Part shown: in pieces, positions 63,801 to 64,000 of the stretch
How positions within the stretch are numbered: the stretch's first letter is position 1
Layout of the letters: every line of letters starts with the position of its first letter
Assembly (NCBI GenBank): GCA_032173965.1
Contig: CM063288.1
Span: 11,078,501-11,142,500 of the forward strand
Length of the DNA stretch: 64,000 nucleotides
Direction of reading: 5' to 3'
Origin: Sitta carolinensis
Taxonomy: Eukaryota; Chordata; Aves; Passeriformes; Sittidae
Notes under the pieces: model-generated
What the model was told of the DNA's origin: nothing
The model's input: the letters and a program-made list of their open reading frames with translations, nothing else
Databases searched by the model: none
Made by a program: the position numbers and the translations under genes

Positions 63801-64000
63801 ATCTCTCTAATAATCATAATTACTAGACTCTAGCACCATAAATACTAAGTAGAATCAGTTGTTTATTATGAGGCTACTCTCTAATCTCTGCACTACACTT
63901 TTCTTTCTTATTTGCTCCCTTGCCATTCTACTCACACTTTTGAATCTCTAAGTTTTCCCATGGGTATTTCTTGTAGACTGTACCAACCTACCAAAGTCAG

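Larger units (their letters stand above)
49784..64000 (-). other. SLC49A4: SLC49A4 intron 1, 3' portion (continues beyond window)
   Basis: At least 14.2 kb of intron 1 (phase 1) lie here. I looked for the exon 1 coding sequence (family words such as LVWNTWGP and WLLDKRG) on the minus strand and did not find it. The stretch holds two CR1 tails, a CpG-dense patch and an LTR-like end. Other sequence is unique and AT-rich. Confidence 0.8.

Noticed and set aside
1..64000. CRISPR arrays, prokaryotic operons, integrated phage, tRNA or rRNA genes
   Set aside because: No spaced direct repeats, tightly packed coding frames or recognisable tRNA/rRNA cores are present. The sequence is that of a vertebrate intron-rich locus.

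Overview
The window is vertebrate nuclear DNA, most likely from a bird. It is AT-rich, and coding sequence occupies less than 2% of it. Every coding piece I found belongs to one multi-exon gene with canonical GT-AG introns. The interspersed repeats are of avian type: two CR1 LINE tails and a long terminal repeat of an avian ERVL-like family. A songbird is plausible but not proven. I see no bacterial operon, CRISPR array, phage, tRNA or rRNA.

The gene is SLC49A4 (also called DIRC2), on the minus strand. I reconstructed eight consecutive coding exons, matching exons 2 to 9 of the nine-exon vertebrate gene, by splicing in frame: 49690-49783, 37083-37345, 30947-31076, 25751-25859, 25058-25125, 20096-20223, 9684-9866 and 6404-6519. 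Together they encode 363 residues plus the stop codon. These cover the third membrane helix to the C-terminus of a 12-helix major facilitator protein of about 478 residues in human. Exon 1 (N-terminus, lysosomal sorting signal, helices 1 and 2) is not in the window and should lie beyond 64000.

Layout, left to right. 1-6403 is the 3' flank: probable 3'UTR, a palindromic AT microsatellite at 4997-5053, and an ERV-type LTR fragment ending near 3876. 6404-49783 holds exons 9 to 2 and their introns. These introns contain a (CGAT)6 repeat near exon 9, a candidate solo LTR at 28464-28969 in intron 4, an uninterrupted 462-bp polypurine tract at 33631-34092 in intron 3, a (TA)23 array at 36164-36209 in intron 3, and long G-runs near 43510 in intron 2. 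49784-64000 is part of intron 1. It holds two CR1 tails (55259-55400 and 61661-61965), an unexplained CpG-dense patch near 60600-60840, and an LTR-like end near 63480-63800.

The protein is a lysosomal membrane transporter, reported to export pyridoxine (vitamin B6). I found no second gene and no convincing new biological system. The best second-look items are the polypurine tract, the CpG-dense patch inside intron 1, the palindromic repeats and the sharp GC contrast between exons of the same gene.
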